Made by a program: the position numbers and the translations under genes. The notes below the pieces were generated by a model, which did no database searches, had not been told where the DNA came from, and was given only the letters and a program-made list of their open reading frames with translations. Below are positions 1 through 7,799 of a stretch of DNA of 9,240 nt, in pieces. Within the stretch, counting starts at the first letter, position 1. Every line of letters begins with the position of its first letter. The DNA is from Gammaproteobacteria bacterium (GTDB lineage Bacteria > Pseudomonadota > Gammaproteobacteria > Arenicellales > Arenicellaceae), in the NCBI GenBank assembly GCA_030426005.1, contig JAUHZM010000103.1, positions 1-9,240 of the forward strand, in the 5' to 3' direction.

Positions 1-3000
1 CGGCCGACGAGTTGGATTCCAACATTGCATCGTCACCTGCACCGGGTGTGTTCGAGAGTGGCACGTTTACCTTAAGCACTTTGGGTGAGCCGATTGAGTC
101 GGATACTGCTGTTGGTGACAACCAAGACGGTAACGGTACGCCAGCCGATCGCAATGGCAACATGACAGTGGATTTCGGGTTTATTGCGCCATTGAGTTTG
201 GGTAGCTTTATCTTCAACGATGCCGATGGCGATGGAGTACAAGACCCAGCCGAAACAGGCGTCAATGGTGCCAGTGTGGCGCTGCTGGTCGACAACGGCG
301 CGGGCACGTATGTGCCAGCACAAGACCTAAATGCCGCGCCGGTTGCACCGATCGTTGTTGGTGCAGATGGCTTGTATCACTTCACGAACCTACCGCCAGG
401 GGACTACAAAATCCAAGTCACACCGGGTGCTGATTGGGTACCAACAGTGAATCAGGTGACGGCCAATAACAACGACACCGAAAATGATTCCAATATTGCG
501 GCGGAGCCATCACCTGGCGTGTATGAGAGTGGTGTTTTCACCTTGCTTTCAGGCACTGAGCCAAATGAAGCAACAGGCCAAGATGGGGATGCACAAGATG
601 GTGCGCCTGGTGGCCCATTAGACCTGAGCGGCAACATGACTGTCGACATGGGCTTCTTTGTGCCCGTGAGTATTGGTAGTTATGTGTGGGAAGACCTGAA
701 CGTAGATGGCGTGCAAGACGCCGCTGAAGTCGGCTTGCCCAACGCCACAGTGGCGCTGTTGGTCGACAACGGCAGTGGCACGTTTGTGGCCGCTACTGAT
801 GTGGATGCTGTTGCGGTGGTTAGTCAAGTTACCGGTGCTGATGGGCTCTATGAATTCGATAACTTGCCTCCGGGTGATTATCGTGTTCGTGTGACGCCAC
901 CTGCGGGCTTCGAAGCCACGCCAAACCAAGACACCGCGGCCAACAGCGATGGATTAGCTGCGGATGAACTGGATTCCAATATTGCGAGTGAACCCGTGTC
1001 GGGCACATTTGAGAGCGCGACATTTACTCTCGCCAGCTTGGGTGAACCGAATGAAAGCGATGCCGCTGATGGTGACGCTCAGGATGGTGCCGCCGGTAGT
1101 TTGTCCGACCTCAGTGGCAATATGACTGTGGATTTTGGTTTTGTGGCGCCGATGAGCCTTGGTAGTTATGTTTGGCAAGACGCGGACGGTGATGGTGTAC
1201 AAGACGCGACAGAGCAGGGGATTGCAAACGCCACCGTTGCCTTGTTGGTGGATAACGGCACGGGCACCTATGTGACTGCGACTGACATTACGGGTGCGCC
1301 GGTAGCCAACTTAGTAACTGGTGCGACTGGTGTGTATGAGTTTGATAACCTGCCGCCAGGTGACTATCGCGTTCAGGTAACGCCACCTGTTGGATTTGTT
1401 CCGACGCCAACTCAGAACGGCGCGGACAACGCAGACACATTGGCTAGCCATGAGCTGGATTCGAACATCAACTTGTCAGCCACTGGCGTGCCAGCGGGTA
1501 GTTTTCAGAGTGGGACCTTTACGCTCTCTAGTACGGATGAGCCGAACGAAAGTGATGTAGCTGCAGGCGATGATCAAGACGGCACCGCCGGTGGTGCTGG
1601 TGATTTGAATGGCAACAACACGATCGACTTTGGTTTTATTGCGCCCATGAGTATCGGTAGCTTTGTCTGGAATGATACCAATGGTGATGGAATTCAAAAC
1701 GCGGGCGAGCTTGGTATACCCAATGCATCCGTTTCACTGGTGGTCGATAACGGCAGTGGCACCTACGTTACAGCGACGGACTTAGGTGGCTTGCCGGTTG
1801 CTGCAATTAATACTGCAGCCGATGGTCAATATGAATTCAGCAATTTACCGGCAGGTGACTACAAAGTACGAGTCACACCTCCAGCTGGGTTTATCCCGAG
1901 CTTGATCCAGGACGGTGCGAATAATGCCGATGGTCTAGCGAGCGATGAATTTGATTCGAATGTTAATCTGGCAGCGACTGGGCTCCCTGCTGGCACTTAT
2001 GAAAGTGGTGTCTTTACACTGAGTAGTGGTCAAGAACCAAATGAGAGCACGACCAATAACGGTGATGACCTAGATGGGGCAGCAGGCAGTTTTGATGACC
2101 TGTCAGGCAATATGACCGTTGATTTTGGTTTCGTCACACCGGTGAGTATCGGTAGCTATGTTTGGGAAGACATCAATGTGGATGGCGTGCAGGACGCACT
2201 CGAACCCGGCGTAACCGGTGTGTCAGTCACACTGCTGGTCGATAATGGAAGTGGCACATTTGTGGCGGCGTCAGACATGAATGGCGTGACCGTGCCGGCT
2301 CAAGTGACCGGGGTTGACGGCCTTTATGAGTTCGATAACTTGCCGCCTGGAGACTACCGCGTTCGTGTGACGCCACCTGCAGGTTTCGTTGCAACACCAA
2401 CTCAGAACACCACTGATAATAGCGACGCGGTTGCGGCAGATGAGTTGGACTCTAATATCGCCGCTGAGCCGGTGGTGGGGACCTACGAAAGTGCCACGTT
2501 CACCTTGGCGAGCTTAGGCGAGCCGGTTGAGAGTGATACCGCGAATGGGGATGATCAAGACGGAACCTCTGGTAGCAATGCCGATTTAAGCGGCAACAAC
2601 ACGGTGGATTTTGGACTTGTCGCGCCCATGAGTATTGGTAGTTTTGTCTGGCAAGATCTTGACGGTGATGGCATCCAAGACGCGGGCGAGCCACCATTGG
2701 CGAGCGCTCAGGTGAGTTTGCTGGTCGACAATGGGGCAGGCACCTTTGTTACGGCTGTGGATATCAACGGTGCGCCATTGGCTCCTGTTACTGTCGCTGC
2801 TGACGGCGTGTACCAGTTTGGTAATTTGCCGAGTGGTGATTACCGAGTGCAGGTGACACCACCAGCCGGCTACTATCCCGGTTCAGTGCAAAACGTGGTT
2901 GACAACGATGATACGGAAGATGACTCAAATATTGCCGTAGAAGTCGCCCCAGGCACGTTCCAAAGCCCGGTATTTACCTTATCGACTTTGGGTGAACCTG

Positions 3001-3107
3001 CCGAAGCGGGCGATGTATACCGAGGTGATGCTCAAGACGGTGTAATTGGCAGTGCGCAAGACCTCAACGGCAATATGACGGTTGATTTCGGCTTTGTTCC
3101 ACCAGCA
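1..3107 (+). repeat. Large-type SdrD-B repeat array (one partial plus six complete units)
   Basis: Complete units begin at 195, 669, 1155, 1650, 2145 and 2631 and are 158, 162, 165, 165, 162 and 159 residues long. The tail of an earlier unit occupies 1-194. Each opens with S-[IL]-G-S-[FY]-[VI]-[WF], followed by an EF-hand-like loop of the form D-x-[DN]-x-D-G-[VI]-Q-[DN]. It then has a LLVDNG-type strand (LVVDNG in the fourth unit), a core of the form LP-x-GDY-[KR]-[IV]-[RQ]-VTP, a DSN[IV] segment, a second acidic motif GD-x-x-DG, and a close such as GNMTVDFGF. This matches the SD-repeat B-domain family, whose folds are stiffened by calcium. Units are alike in protein but differ at many third codon positions, so the duplications are not recent. 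Lys is very scarce and Asp very frequent, fitting an extracellular location. Confidence 0.9.
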
Positions 3108-6100
3108 GCAATTGGCAATTTCGTGTGGCTCGACTTAGACCTTGATGGTGTTCAAGACGCCAATGAAGACGGTATAGCTGGCGTAGAGCTCATTCTTACA
3201 CCACCTACTGGTGTGGATGTTGGTGCCGGACCTGGGAATTCCATCACTACGGTGACTGGACCGAATGGCGGCTACTTGTTTACCAATCTCCCGCCATTCG
3301 TGAGTGCGAATCCAGCGGAGGGGTATGTGGTTATGGTTAATACCGGTACTTTGCCGACTGGTCTAGTACAAACCTACGATGAAGGTGCCACCGGTGTGAT
3401 TGGTCCATTAGACCACACGAGCAACCCGATCCAACTGAGTCCCAACGAAGAGCATTTGACCGCTGATTTTGGCTACGGTGCGCCGGATGGCTCACTAGGC
3501 GATACGATTTGGGTGGATGCTGATGACGATGGAATTCAAGATCCAAGTGAACCGGGTATCGCTGGCGTTACAGTGTCACTCACACCGCCACCGGATATTG
3601 ATATAGGCGCAGGGCTTGGCGTTGCGATCACCACAGTCACTGATGAAAATGGCAAGTACCTGTTCACCGGGCTACCGATCAATGAGACGTATATCGTCAA
3701 CGTTGACACCGCAACCTTACCGGCGGGTTATACATCCTCCGCGAGTGGATTAGGTGACCCCGATGTGCGCGATGGCAACTCAACCGACGCAGATGACCAG
3801 ACCTTTATGGTACTAAATACCCAAAATCCGGTTATTTTGGATGCGGACTTTGGCTACTTGCCACCAGCAGAGCAAAACAACAGTGTTGGTGACACTATTT
3901 GGCTTGATGCAGATGCCGATGGAGAAGGTCCAGCGGGCGCTGTTGGTGGCACCGATGTGGCAGAGCAAGTGTTGCCTGGTGTGACCGTTGCCTTGATTGA
4001 CGACGCAAGCGGAAATGTTATTGCCACTACGGTGACTGACGCCAATGGGCAATATTTGTTTACCGGTGTGCCCGATGGTTTATATCGCGTACAAGTCACG
4101 GATCAACGCAATGTGCTGGCTGGTTTACAACAAACCTACGATAACGATGGCCTTGGTTCACCAAACACGTCATTGGTCGACCTCGACAGTGGCAGCGTAA
4201 ACGCGCTTCCGGTTGACGATCGTAATCAAGACTTTGGTTACGTTGATAGCAGCACCAGCATTGGTGCAGGTGTGATCGGGGACACAATTTTCTTCGACGA
4301 AAATACTTCTGGAGCGCCGGATGCTGGTGAGGGCTTAGAGGGCGTTGCAGTACGACTCTATGGTCCAGGGCCAGATGGTGATATCACCACTGATGCTGAC
4401 AATGTGCTGTTGCAAACTCAGTTCACTGATGAAAACGGTAATTATCTGTTTACTGGTTTGGACGTGAGCGATACGGGGCTGAATCCTGGCACCGATTACC
4501 GTGTGGAAGTCGATACCACAACCTTACCAAATGGCGGCGCAGGTTGGAGTAATACGGTCGACCCAGACGCGGTGGGCACGGGTGATGGTGAGAGTGTCAC
4601 AACCTTGAGCTTGGGTGCCGAAACGGACTTAGATCAGGACTTTGGCTATGTCGGCGATGCTGGCAATAGTTTGTCTGGCACTGTTTGGTCGGATTCCAAC
4701 GGTGATGGCACGCAGACTGAGCCTGGCACGTTTGAAGGCGTGACAATCGAGATCCGTGATCAAAACGGCAATGTGGTCCGCACGACACGCACAGATGCGA
4801 ATGGTAATTACCGAGTCGGTAATCTACCGGACGGTTTGTTCACCGTGGTGGTCACCGATGATGCCAATGTGTTGGCTGGCTTTGAGCACACTGATGCACC
4901 AAACGGTGATGCAGATACGGAAGATGAAACCAGTAAGGACGACACGGGTTACACGGTAGATTTGGACTCAGCTGGGTTGATAGCCACGCCGGTGAGCAAC
5001 TCAACCGGTGACTTTGGCTACGAGCCAACGGTGACCAACCCAATCTCTCTCGGCCACCTCAAAGCGACTCGAGCGAATGGTGACACTACCATTGTATGGT
5101 CAACGCAAACCGAGGTCGCGAATATTGGTTTTAAAGTGTATGGCCGAAGCGACGGAGAATGGGTTGAGTTATCCGCGTCAGTGATCGAAAGCCAGGGTGA
5201 TTCTGTGCAGGTACAACAGTATGAGCTCAGTGTGGATACCGACTCACGTGTGTTTGCATTGAGTGACATTGATGTCAATGGCAAAGAAACCCTGCACGGT
5301 CCGTTCTTGTTGGGCCGTGGTGACGGCTTGGTCGCGCCACGTCAAGCTATCGACTGGCAGGCTGAAAAAGCTCAGCGTGACGCCAAGCGAATGAAGCGTG
5401 AAGCCAAACGTAAAGCGCAGCAACGACAACGTTCTGAACAGCGTAAACAGCGCCGCAGCGAAGAAGCGCCAATCAGTTCAACTGGGATTTTCAATCGAAG
5501 TAGCAATGTGATCGTTAGTAGGGGGCAAACATTGTTTAAAGAGTTCGTGTCCGCTGGTCTGATGGCGGTTATTTCAACAGTCGTGCCGAGCGCACACGCT
5601 CAAGAATCAGTCGAAGATCTGGTCAACTTTAAAACGACTAAGGCAGGTATTCACACTGTCTCGGTGGCGGATTTGTTGGCTGAGGGGGTTGATATCGTTG
5701 GTCTGCCAGCCGATGAGCTGGCGCTGCGCAATCGCGGTGTCTCGGTGCCTATTTCAGTCACAGGTGATGCCGTATTGTCCGAAACATCGACGATACAGTT
5801 TCTTGCTGATGCGCTCGACACACTGTACACCGATGTCAACGTGTATACCTTGAGCCTCGATGTGAGCGAGGCTCGTAGAATGGGCGTAGATCAACGACAG
5901 ATTCCGAGCGGTGCGGCGGCGACTAGCTATTTGCGACAGGCTAAATATGCACCGCAAAGCAAATACTCGTTTACATCGCCAGACCCCAAAGATCCGTTCT
6001 ATGCAAAGCGTATTTCGGCCATCGGCTCATCCAAGACCGAGCGTTTTGATATCGTGCTTAAGAATGTAGCCGTTGGCGGGAATACCGGTAATACGGCGGC

Positions 6101-7697
6101 TAAACTCAAAGTCAATGTGTGGGGCGGTGCAGATCAAATCGGTGATGCGAAAGACCACAGCGTGCGTTTTAGTTTTAACGGCGATATGGTTGCGGCTAAG
6201 CAGTTTGACGGTTTGAAGTTAGCTTCGATCCAAGCCAATTTAGCTGACGTGCGGGAAGGCAAAAATGCCATTACCATGACCTTGCCGTTAGACACCGGAT
6301 ACGGATTCGATGTACTGCAGCTGGACGAGATTGTGGTGGATTACCCGAGTAAATTCGTGGCAGAAAATAACCGTATTCAATTTGAATCGACATTTTCAAA
6401 ATTCAGAATTTTTGGGTTTTCGCCATCACAACTAAGTGGTGGTCAAGATGATCTGGTCGTGGTGCGACGAGATACCAACGGCACGGCTATGATGATGCGT
6501 AAACGTGTGGCATGTCGTGCCGGTGGTTGCGCAGCAGAAATCGCGGGTACTGGCAGAGCGGCAACGTATTTCGTGTCGACTCAGGCGAGTCTGCACAAAC
6601 CAGAAATTGCGCCACTCCCCCTCGCATCTGATGTGCGTAGTGGAACAGCCAAGTATTTGATTATTAGTCACCCTGATTTTATTGGTGTTGATGGGGATAA
6701 CCTGTTGGAAGACTTGGCTGCAGAAATGCAGAGTGAGATGGGCAGTGCCGATGTGGTCGATGTTGAATCGATCTATGCGGAATTCGGACACCATTTGTTT
6801 GATCCCAAGGCGATTCAAGACTACATCCGTTATGCATACACACACCGAAACACGCGATACGTCTTGTTAGTTGGTGGTGATGTCTACGATTACCGACAGT
6901 TTGAAAACCAAGATGCTCATAGCTTTATTCCGAGCTTGTATGCGGCCACGGGCAGCAATATTACGTATGCACCGGTTGACTCTCAATATGCGGATATAAA
7001 CGGCGACAACATTCAGGACGTGGCTATTAGTCGATTGCCAGTTCGAACCGTTGAGCAGCTTGCTTCTTTAATGCAAAAGCGTGCTGATTATTTGGCGCGA
7101 AGTTACGCTGGCACGGCGCTACTCGTTGCCGATAATTATGATGAAGTTCAGCAGTATGACTTCTCGCATGATGCCGAAAGTATCGCGCAAGACTACTTGC
7201 AAGGTTATACACTGCAAAAGGCATACGCTGACGAACTGGGCACCAGTGCTGCGCGCGCCAAAGTTCGAGCACAAATTGAAGCAGGGACGTCGCTAACGGC
7301 ATTCTTTGGACACTCCAGTACAAACCAATGGAGTTTCAACGGTTTATTTACCGGTCCAGACGCTGCGAGGCTGTCTAACCAGGGCAAGCCGACTGTGGTG
7401 ACGCAATGGGGATGTTGGAATGCCTACTATGTGAGTCCAAACGAAGACAGTATGGGGCATCGGTTCATGATGGAAGGCGATCGCGGCGCAGTCGCGGTGA
7501 TGGGGGCTAGCACCTTGACCAATGCTGATAATGAACGCGCTTTGGCCAGCTTGGTGTTCGCCGAGTTGGCTAAAGGCAAGCGACTGGGTGATGCCGTCAC
7601 ATCAGCGAAACAGGCTTATGCTGCGGAGCACGGTGCAGATTTAGATGTTTTACTTGGTTGGACCATACTCGGGTTCCCTGAATTGTTGATTAATTAA
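1..7697 (+). CDS. Giant SdrD-B repeat protein with C-terminal gingipain-family (C25) cysteine peptidase, 5'-truncated
   Basis: The reading frame is open at the left edge (first whole codon at 3) and ends with TAA at 7695-7697, leaving at least 2,564 residues. The TTG at 12 is not the start: the codons before it read A-D-E and complete the repeat motif ADELDSNIA, so the true start lies outside the window. Seen in order: tandem SdrD-B-like repeats (1-5027), an FN3-like domain (5037-5315), a basic linker (5355-5468), a signal-peptide-like hydrophobic segment (5541-5600), a C25-type prodomain (5601-6650) and the C25 catalytic domain (6651-7694) with FFGH (His at 7311) and QWGC (Cys at 7413). Family knowledge: C25 enzymes are secreted cysteine endopeptidases, and SdrD-B repeats are Ca-binding stalk domains. 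Inference: a secreted or surface protease on a long rigid stalk. I see no Cys in the repeat and FN3-like part. There is no C-terminal sorting signal, and the protein ends right after the peptidase fold. Substrate and secretion route are unknown. Confidence 0.93.
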   Translation, partial: ADELDSNIASSPAPGVFESGTFTLSTLGEPIESDTAVGDNQDGNGTPADRNGNMTVDFGFIAPLSLGSFIFNDADGDGVQDPAETGVNGASVALLVDNGAGTYVPAQDLNAAPVAPIVVGADGLYHFTNLPPGDYKIQVTPGADWVPTVNQVTANNNDTENDSNIAAEPSPGVYESGVFTLLSGTEPNEATGQDGDAQDGAPGGPLDLSGNMTVDMGFFVPVSIGSYVWEDLNVDGVQDAAEVGLPNATVALLVDNGSGTFVAATDVDAVAVVSQVTGADGLYEFDNLPPGDYRVRVTPPAGFEATPNQDTAANSDGLAADELDSNIASEPVSGTFESATFTLASLGEPNESDAADGDAQDGAAGSLSDLSGNMTVDFGFVAPMSLGSYVWQDADGDGVQDATEQGIANATVALLVDNGTGTYVTATDITGAPVANLVTGATGVYEFDNLPPGDYRVQVTPPVGFVPTPTQNGADNADTLASHELDSNINLSATGVPAGSFQSGTFTLSSTDEPNESDVAAGDDQDGTAGGAGDLNGNNTIDFGFIAPMSIGSFVWNDTNGDGIQNAGELGIPNASVSLVVDNGSGTYVTATDLGGLPVAAINTAADGQYEFSNLPAGDYKVRVTPPAGFIPSLIQDGANNADGLASDEFDSNVNLAATGLPAGTYESGVFTLSSGQEPNESTTNNGDDLDGAAGSFDDLSGNMTVDFGFVTPVSIGSYVWEDINVDGVQDALEPGVTGVSVTLLVDNGSGTFVAASDMNGVTVPAQVTGVDGLYEFDNLPPGDYRVRVTPPAGFVATPTQNTTDNSDAVAADELDSNIAAEPVVGTYESATFTLASLGEPVESDTANGDDQDGTSGSNADLSGNNTVDFGLVAPMSIGSFVWQDLDGDGIQDAGEPPLASAQVSLLVDNGAGTFVTAVDINGAPLAPVTVAADGVYQFGNLPSGDYRVQVTPPAGYYPGSVQNVVDNDDTEDDSNIAVEVAPGTFQSPVFTLSTLGEPAEAGDVYRGDAQDGVIGSAQDLNGNMTVDFGFVPPAAIGNFVWLDLDLDGVQDANEDGIAGVELILTPPTGVDVGAGPGNSITTVTGPNGGYLFTNLPPFVSANPAEGYVVMVNTGTLPTGLVQTYDEGATGVIGPLDHTSNPIQLSPNEEHLTADFGYGAPDGSLGDTIWVDADDDGIQDPSEPGIAGVTVSLTPPPDIDIGAGLGVAITTVTDENGKYLFTGLPINETYIVNVDTATLPAGYTSSASGLGDPDVRDGNSTDADDQTFMVLNTQNPVILDADFGYLPPAEQNNSVGDTIWLDADADGEGPAGAVGGTDVAEQVLPGVTVALIDDASGNVIATTVTDANGQYLFTGVPDGLYRVQVTDQRNVLAGLQQTYDNDGLGSPNTSLVDLDSGSVNALPVDDRNQDFGYVDSSTSIGAGVIGDTIFFDENTSGAPDAGEGLEGVAVRLYGPGPDGDITTDADNVLLQTQFTDENGNYLFTGLDVSDTGLNPGTDYRVEVDTTTLPNGGAGWSNTVDPDAVGTGDGESVTTLSLGAETDLDQDFGYVGDAGNSLSGTVWSDSNGDGTQTEPGTFEGVTIEIRDQNGNVVRTTRTDANGNYRVGNLPDGLFTVVVTDDANVLAGFEHTDAPNGDADTEDETSKDDTGYTVDLDSAGLIATPVSNSTGDFGYEPTVTNPISLGHLKATRANGDTTIVWSTQTEVANIGFKVYGRSDGEWVELSASVIESQGDSVQVQQYELSVDTDSRVFALSDIDVNGKETLHGPFLLGRGDGLVAPRQAIDWQAEKAQRDAKRMKREAKRKAQQRQRSEQRKQRRSEEAPISSTGIFNRSSNVIVSRGQTLFKEFVSAGLMAVISTVVPSAHAQESVEDLVNFKTTKAGIHTVSVADLLAEGVDIVGLPADELALRNRGVSVPISVTGDAVLSETSTIQFLADALDTLYTDVNVYTLSLDVSEARRMGVDQRQIPSGAAATSYLRQAKYAPQSKYSFTSPDPKDPFYAKRISAIGSSKTERFDIVLKNVAVGGNTGNTAAKLKVNVWGGADQIGDAKDHSVRFSFNGDMVAAKQFDGLKLASIQANLADVREGKNAITMTLPLDTGYGFDVLQLDEIVVDYPSKFVAENNRIQFESTFSKFRIFGFSPSQLSGGQDDLVVVRRDTNGTAMMMRKRVACRAGGCAAEIAGTGRAATYFVSTQASLHKPEIAPLPLASDVRSGTAKYLIISHPDFIGVDGDNLLEDLAAEMQSEMGSADVVDVESIYAEFGHHLFDPKAIQDYIRYAYTHRNTRYVLLVGGDVYDYRQFENQDAHSFIPSLYAATGSNITYAPVDSQYADINGDNIQDVAISRLPVRTVEQLASLMQKRADYLARSYAGTALLVADNYDEVQQYDFSHDAESIAQDYLQGYTLQKAYADELGTSAARAKVRAQIEAGTSLTAFFGHSSTNQWSFNGLFTGPDAARLSNQGKPTVVTQWGCWNAYYVSPNEDSMGHRFMMEGDRGAVAVMGASTLTNADNERALASLVFAELAKGKRLGDAVTSAKQAYAAEHGADLDVLLGWTILGFPELLIN
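3108..5027 (+). repeat. Short-type SdrD-B repeat array (five units)
   Basis: Five units begin at 3108, 3492, 3882, 4272 and 4668, with lengths of 128, 130, 130, 132 and 120 residues. They keep the opening strand (for example SLGDTIW), the acidic loop and the YLFTGL/DFGY-type strands, but lack the GD-x-x-DG insert of the upstream class. The loop is canonical in the first two (DLDLDGVQD, DADDDGIQD). It is interrupted by a Gly/Ala-rich insertion in the third, degenerate in the fourth (DENTSGAPD) and altered in the fifth (DSNGDGTQT). The array therefore grades from strong to weak predicted calcium sites towards the peptidase. These are more typical SdrD-B domains than the upstream class. Confidence 0.87.
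5037..5315 (+). other. Fibronectin-III-like domain between stalk and peptidase
   Basis: This protein segment of about 93 residues starts NPISLGHLKA. It carries the pattern T-x-I-V-W-S-T-x-T-E-V-x-N-x-G-F-K-V-Y, then a strand-rich middle and the ending LSDIDVNGKETLHGPF. From memory, the W-x-T-x-[ST]-E-x-x-N-x-G-F-x-[LV]-Y signature recurs in FN3-like modules of secreted bacterial proteins, often in front of peptidase domains. It marks the change from the very acidic, Lys-poor stalk to a Lys/Arg-containing region. The likely role is a spacer or binding module, and no ligand can be inferred. Confidence 0.6.
5355..5468 (+). other. Lys/Arg/Gln-rich linker with many dibasic sites
   Basis: These 38 residues beginning WQAEKAQRD are dominated by Lys, Arg, Gln, Ala and Glu. 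They are probably helical and include paired basics such as KR, KRK, RK and RR. Nothing similar occurs elsewhere in the protein. The linker sits between the FN3-like domain and the internal hydrophobic segment. It could be a protease-sensitive hinge, a positively charged patch binding anionic surface polymer, or the basic flank of a membrane segment. The sequence alone does not decide between these. Confidence 0.7.
5517..5534 (+). promoter_or_regulatory. Candidate internal ribosome binding site and TTG start for a free C25 peptidase
   Basis: The purine-rich stretch AGTAGGGGG (5517-5525) is followed after 6 bases by TTG at 5532, in frame with the large gene. Starting there would give a 721-residue protein with a 23-residue signal peptide cut at AHA|QE, a usual size for a secreted C25 precursor. 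A GTG at 5508 is a second candidate (729 residues). G-rich stretches occur by chance in coding DNA, so this is only suggestive. Confidence 0.25.
5541..5600 (+). other. Internal signal-peptide-like segment before the C25 prodomain
   Basis: The protein reads FVSAGLMAVISTVVPSAHA followed by QE, preceded by F-K-E and upstream basic residues. This is the normal build of a Sec signal peptide: short positive N-region, hydrophobic core, helix-breaking Pro, and an A-H-A cleavage site at 5592-5600. It is about 1,850 residues from the left edge of an open frame, which is not where a signal peptide belongs. Explanations are a fossil of gene fusion, an internal translation start (see the TTG at 5532), or a membrane segment. 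Confidence 0.65.
5601..6650 (+). other. C25-type N-terminal prodomain region
   Basis: About 350 residues lie between the AHA|QE site and the catalytic domain. The start (VNFKTTKAGIHTVSVADLL, then LALRNRGVSVPI and YTDVNVYTLSL) matches the N-terminal region of secreted C25 peptidases as I know it: a 'feature-then-G-x-[YH]-x-[VI]' strand, 'L-x-N-R-G-x-x-V-P-[IV]', and 'Y-T-D-x-N-V-Y'. A beta-rich middle of jelly-roll appearance follows. Two Cys lie close together as CRAGGC (6513-6530) behind a basic MMMRKR stretch. A possible maturation point is the Arg at 6636, 4 residues before the first strand of the peptidase. In known gingipains the prodomain inhibits until cleaved after Arg; its use here is inference. 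Confidence 0.6.
6651..7694 (+). other. Peptidase family C25 (gingipain) catalytic domain
   Basis: The domain opens with the strand KYLIISHPDF. It contains the YVLLVGGDVYDYRQF strand and the conserved YADINGDNIQDVAISRLPVRT segment, the counterpart of the D-x-x-Y-x-x-x-x-G-D-x-x-x-D-[IV]-A-I-[GS]-R-[LF]-P motif of gingipains. Catalytic His lies in FFGHSS (codon 7311-7313) and catalytic Cys in QWGCWN (codon 7413-7415), 34 residues apart, close to the spacing I recall for RgpB. The catalytic Cys is the only Cys I find in this domain. The end, W-T-I-L-G-F-P-E-L-L-I, resembles the 'LLGDP-x-L-x-[LI]' close of C25 domains. P1 specificity (Arg, Lys or other) cannot be assigned by eye. Confidence 0.88.
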
Positions 7698-7736
7698 CCG
7701 CCAGCCAAAAAATAAAAAGACGCATGTCTACTAACA

Positions 7737-7766
7737 TTGACATACCACCTTATGGAAGGGTATTAA
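7737..7766 (+). promoter_or_regulatory. Sigma70-like promoter candidate
   Basis: A perfect -35 hexamer TTGACA lies at 7737-7742, followed after 18 bases by TATTAA (7761-7766), a fair -10 with four matches of six. Transcription would start near 7773, giving a leader of roughly 37 bases for the Tat-protein gene at 7810. The A-rich tract at 7707-7718 lies near the place of an UP element, slightly far upstream. This would make the two downstream genes independent of the giant gene. Confidence 0.45.
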
Positions 7767-7799
7767 GGAGCTATGAGGTGGGACTAACAAATGACAGAT

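Noticed and set aside
12..14. TTG at the left edge as the start of the giant protein
   Set aside because: The preceding codons (Ala-Asp-Glu) complete a repeat motif found at several other places in the gene, so translation clearly comes from upstream of the window.
1..5027. Regular tandem repeats as a possible CRISPR or non-coding satellite
   Set aside because: Units are 360-495 bases long, remain in frame throughout, and are conserved in protein more than in DNA. These are protein domain repeats.
6432..6845. 137-codon open frame on the minus strand within the C25 region
   Set aside because: It is the complement of conserved prodomain and peptidase coding sequence. Its protein is low in recognisable structure and has no ribosome binding site of note.
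7707..7729. A-rich tract plus AGAC-GCAT-GTCT inverted repeat as a terminator
   Set aside because: The stem is only 4 bases, is not GC-rich, and no T-run follows it on the + strand. Read on the minus strand there is a T-rich tract but no gene ending there.
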